This document shows positions 33,675 to 33,842 of a stretch of DNA of 33,842 bases, piece by piece. Location of the stretch: NCBI GenBank assembly GCA_903895855.1, contig CAITVN010000018.1:1-33842 (forward strand), written 5' to 3'. How positions within the stretch are numbered: the first letter of the stretch is position 1; each line of letters opens with the position of its first letter. The position numbers were made by a program, and so were the translations under genes. Under the pieces are notes generated by a model. The model did no database searches and was not told the origin of the DNA. It saw nothing but the letters and a program-made list of their open reading frames with translations. This DNA is from Oligoflexia bacterium (lineage in GTDB: Bacteria > Bdellovibrionota > UBA1018).

Positions 33675-33842
33675 GTGATGCTGGCCGCGTCACATGATAT
33701 TTCTCCTTAGAAAAAGCAAGCAATTCTGAACGAGGGCTCCCAGCCCAAGCTACATGACGTTTCAGTGCTGGGTATTCTTACTTCGCATTAACTCCGAATC
33801 GGTTGAAAAGGACCTTCTTTTCTTTGGATCGAATGATCATCA

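Overview
The window looks chromosomal and comes from a Gram-negative bacterium, most likely a member of Bdellovibrionota (Bdellovibrio or Oligoflexia-like). Reasons: several genes with lipoprotein or outer-membrane beta-barrel signatures, a deaminase resembling the Bd3614-type family named after Bdellovibrio, a PhaR-type regulator, and large lineage-specific coiled-coil and TPR proteins next to ordinary groESL, hslO and tRNA genes. The assignment is inferred from gene content and memory of families; no database search was possible.

Region 1 (1-7293, + strand) is the end of an integrative conjugative element. It carries a compact type IV secretion cluster in the order VirB6-like (cut by the window edge), VirB8/TraE-like, VirB9/TraK-like and VirB10/TraB-like. 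A strikingly palindromic non-coding block (about 3007-3216) follows, then a replication-relaxation (MobC/Replic_Relax-like) protein, a VirD4/TraD-type coupling ATPase, an excisionase-like HTH protein and a tyrosine integrase. The integrase reading frame runs through the tRNA-Asp terminator and ends inside tRNA-Asp, marking the element/chromosome border. No classical relaxase, VirB4 or VirB11 is visible; they may lie left of the window.

Region 2 (7236-11001, - strand) holds tRNA-Asp, a likely zinc/manganese uptake operon (small DUF2946-like protein, outer-membrane porin, ZnuA-like binding protein, ZnuB-like permease, no ATPase) and tRNA-Leu.

Region 3 (11066-17655) is the least familiar part: a 767-residue helical protein, a divergent cytidine-deaminase-fold protein with HAE and PCxxC motifs, an 889-residue protein with tandem T-V-K-G repeats and a long coiled coil, and a translationally coupled 275-residue unknown. 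It is the best candidate for an undescribed system.

Region 4 (17827-24287, - strand) encodes a peptide-type ABC system without permeases (DppF, DppD and a lipoprotein solute-binding protein), a LolB-like lipoprotein and a TPR lipoprotein.

Region 5 (24638-33842) is a mixed housekeeping and envelope region: PhaR-like regulator, an 8-strand-type barrel protein, Hsp33, two distant paralogues of an outer-membrane protein family, groEL/groES, tRNA-Phe and tRNA-Lys, and two secreted proteins of unknown function.
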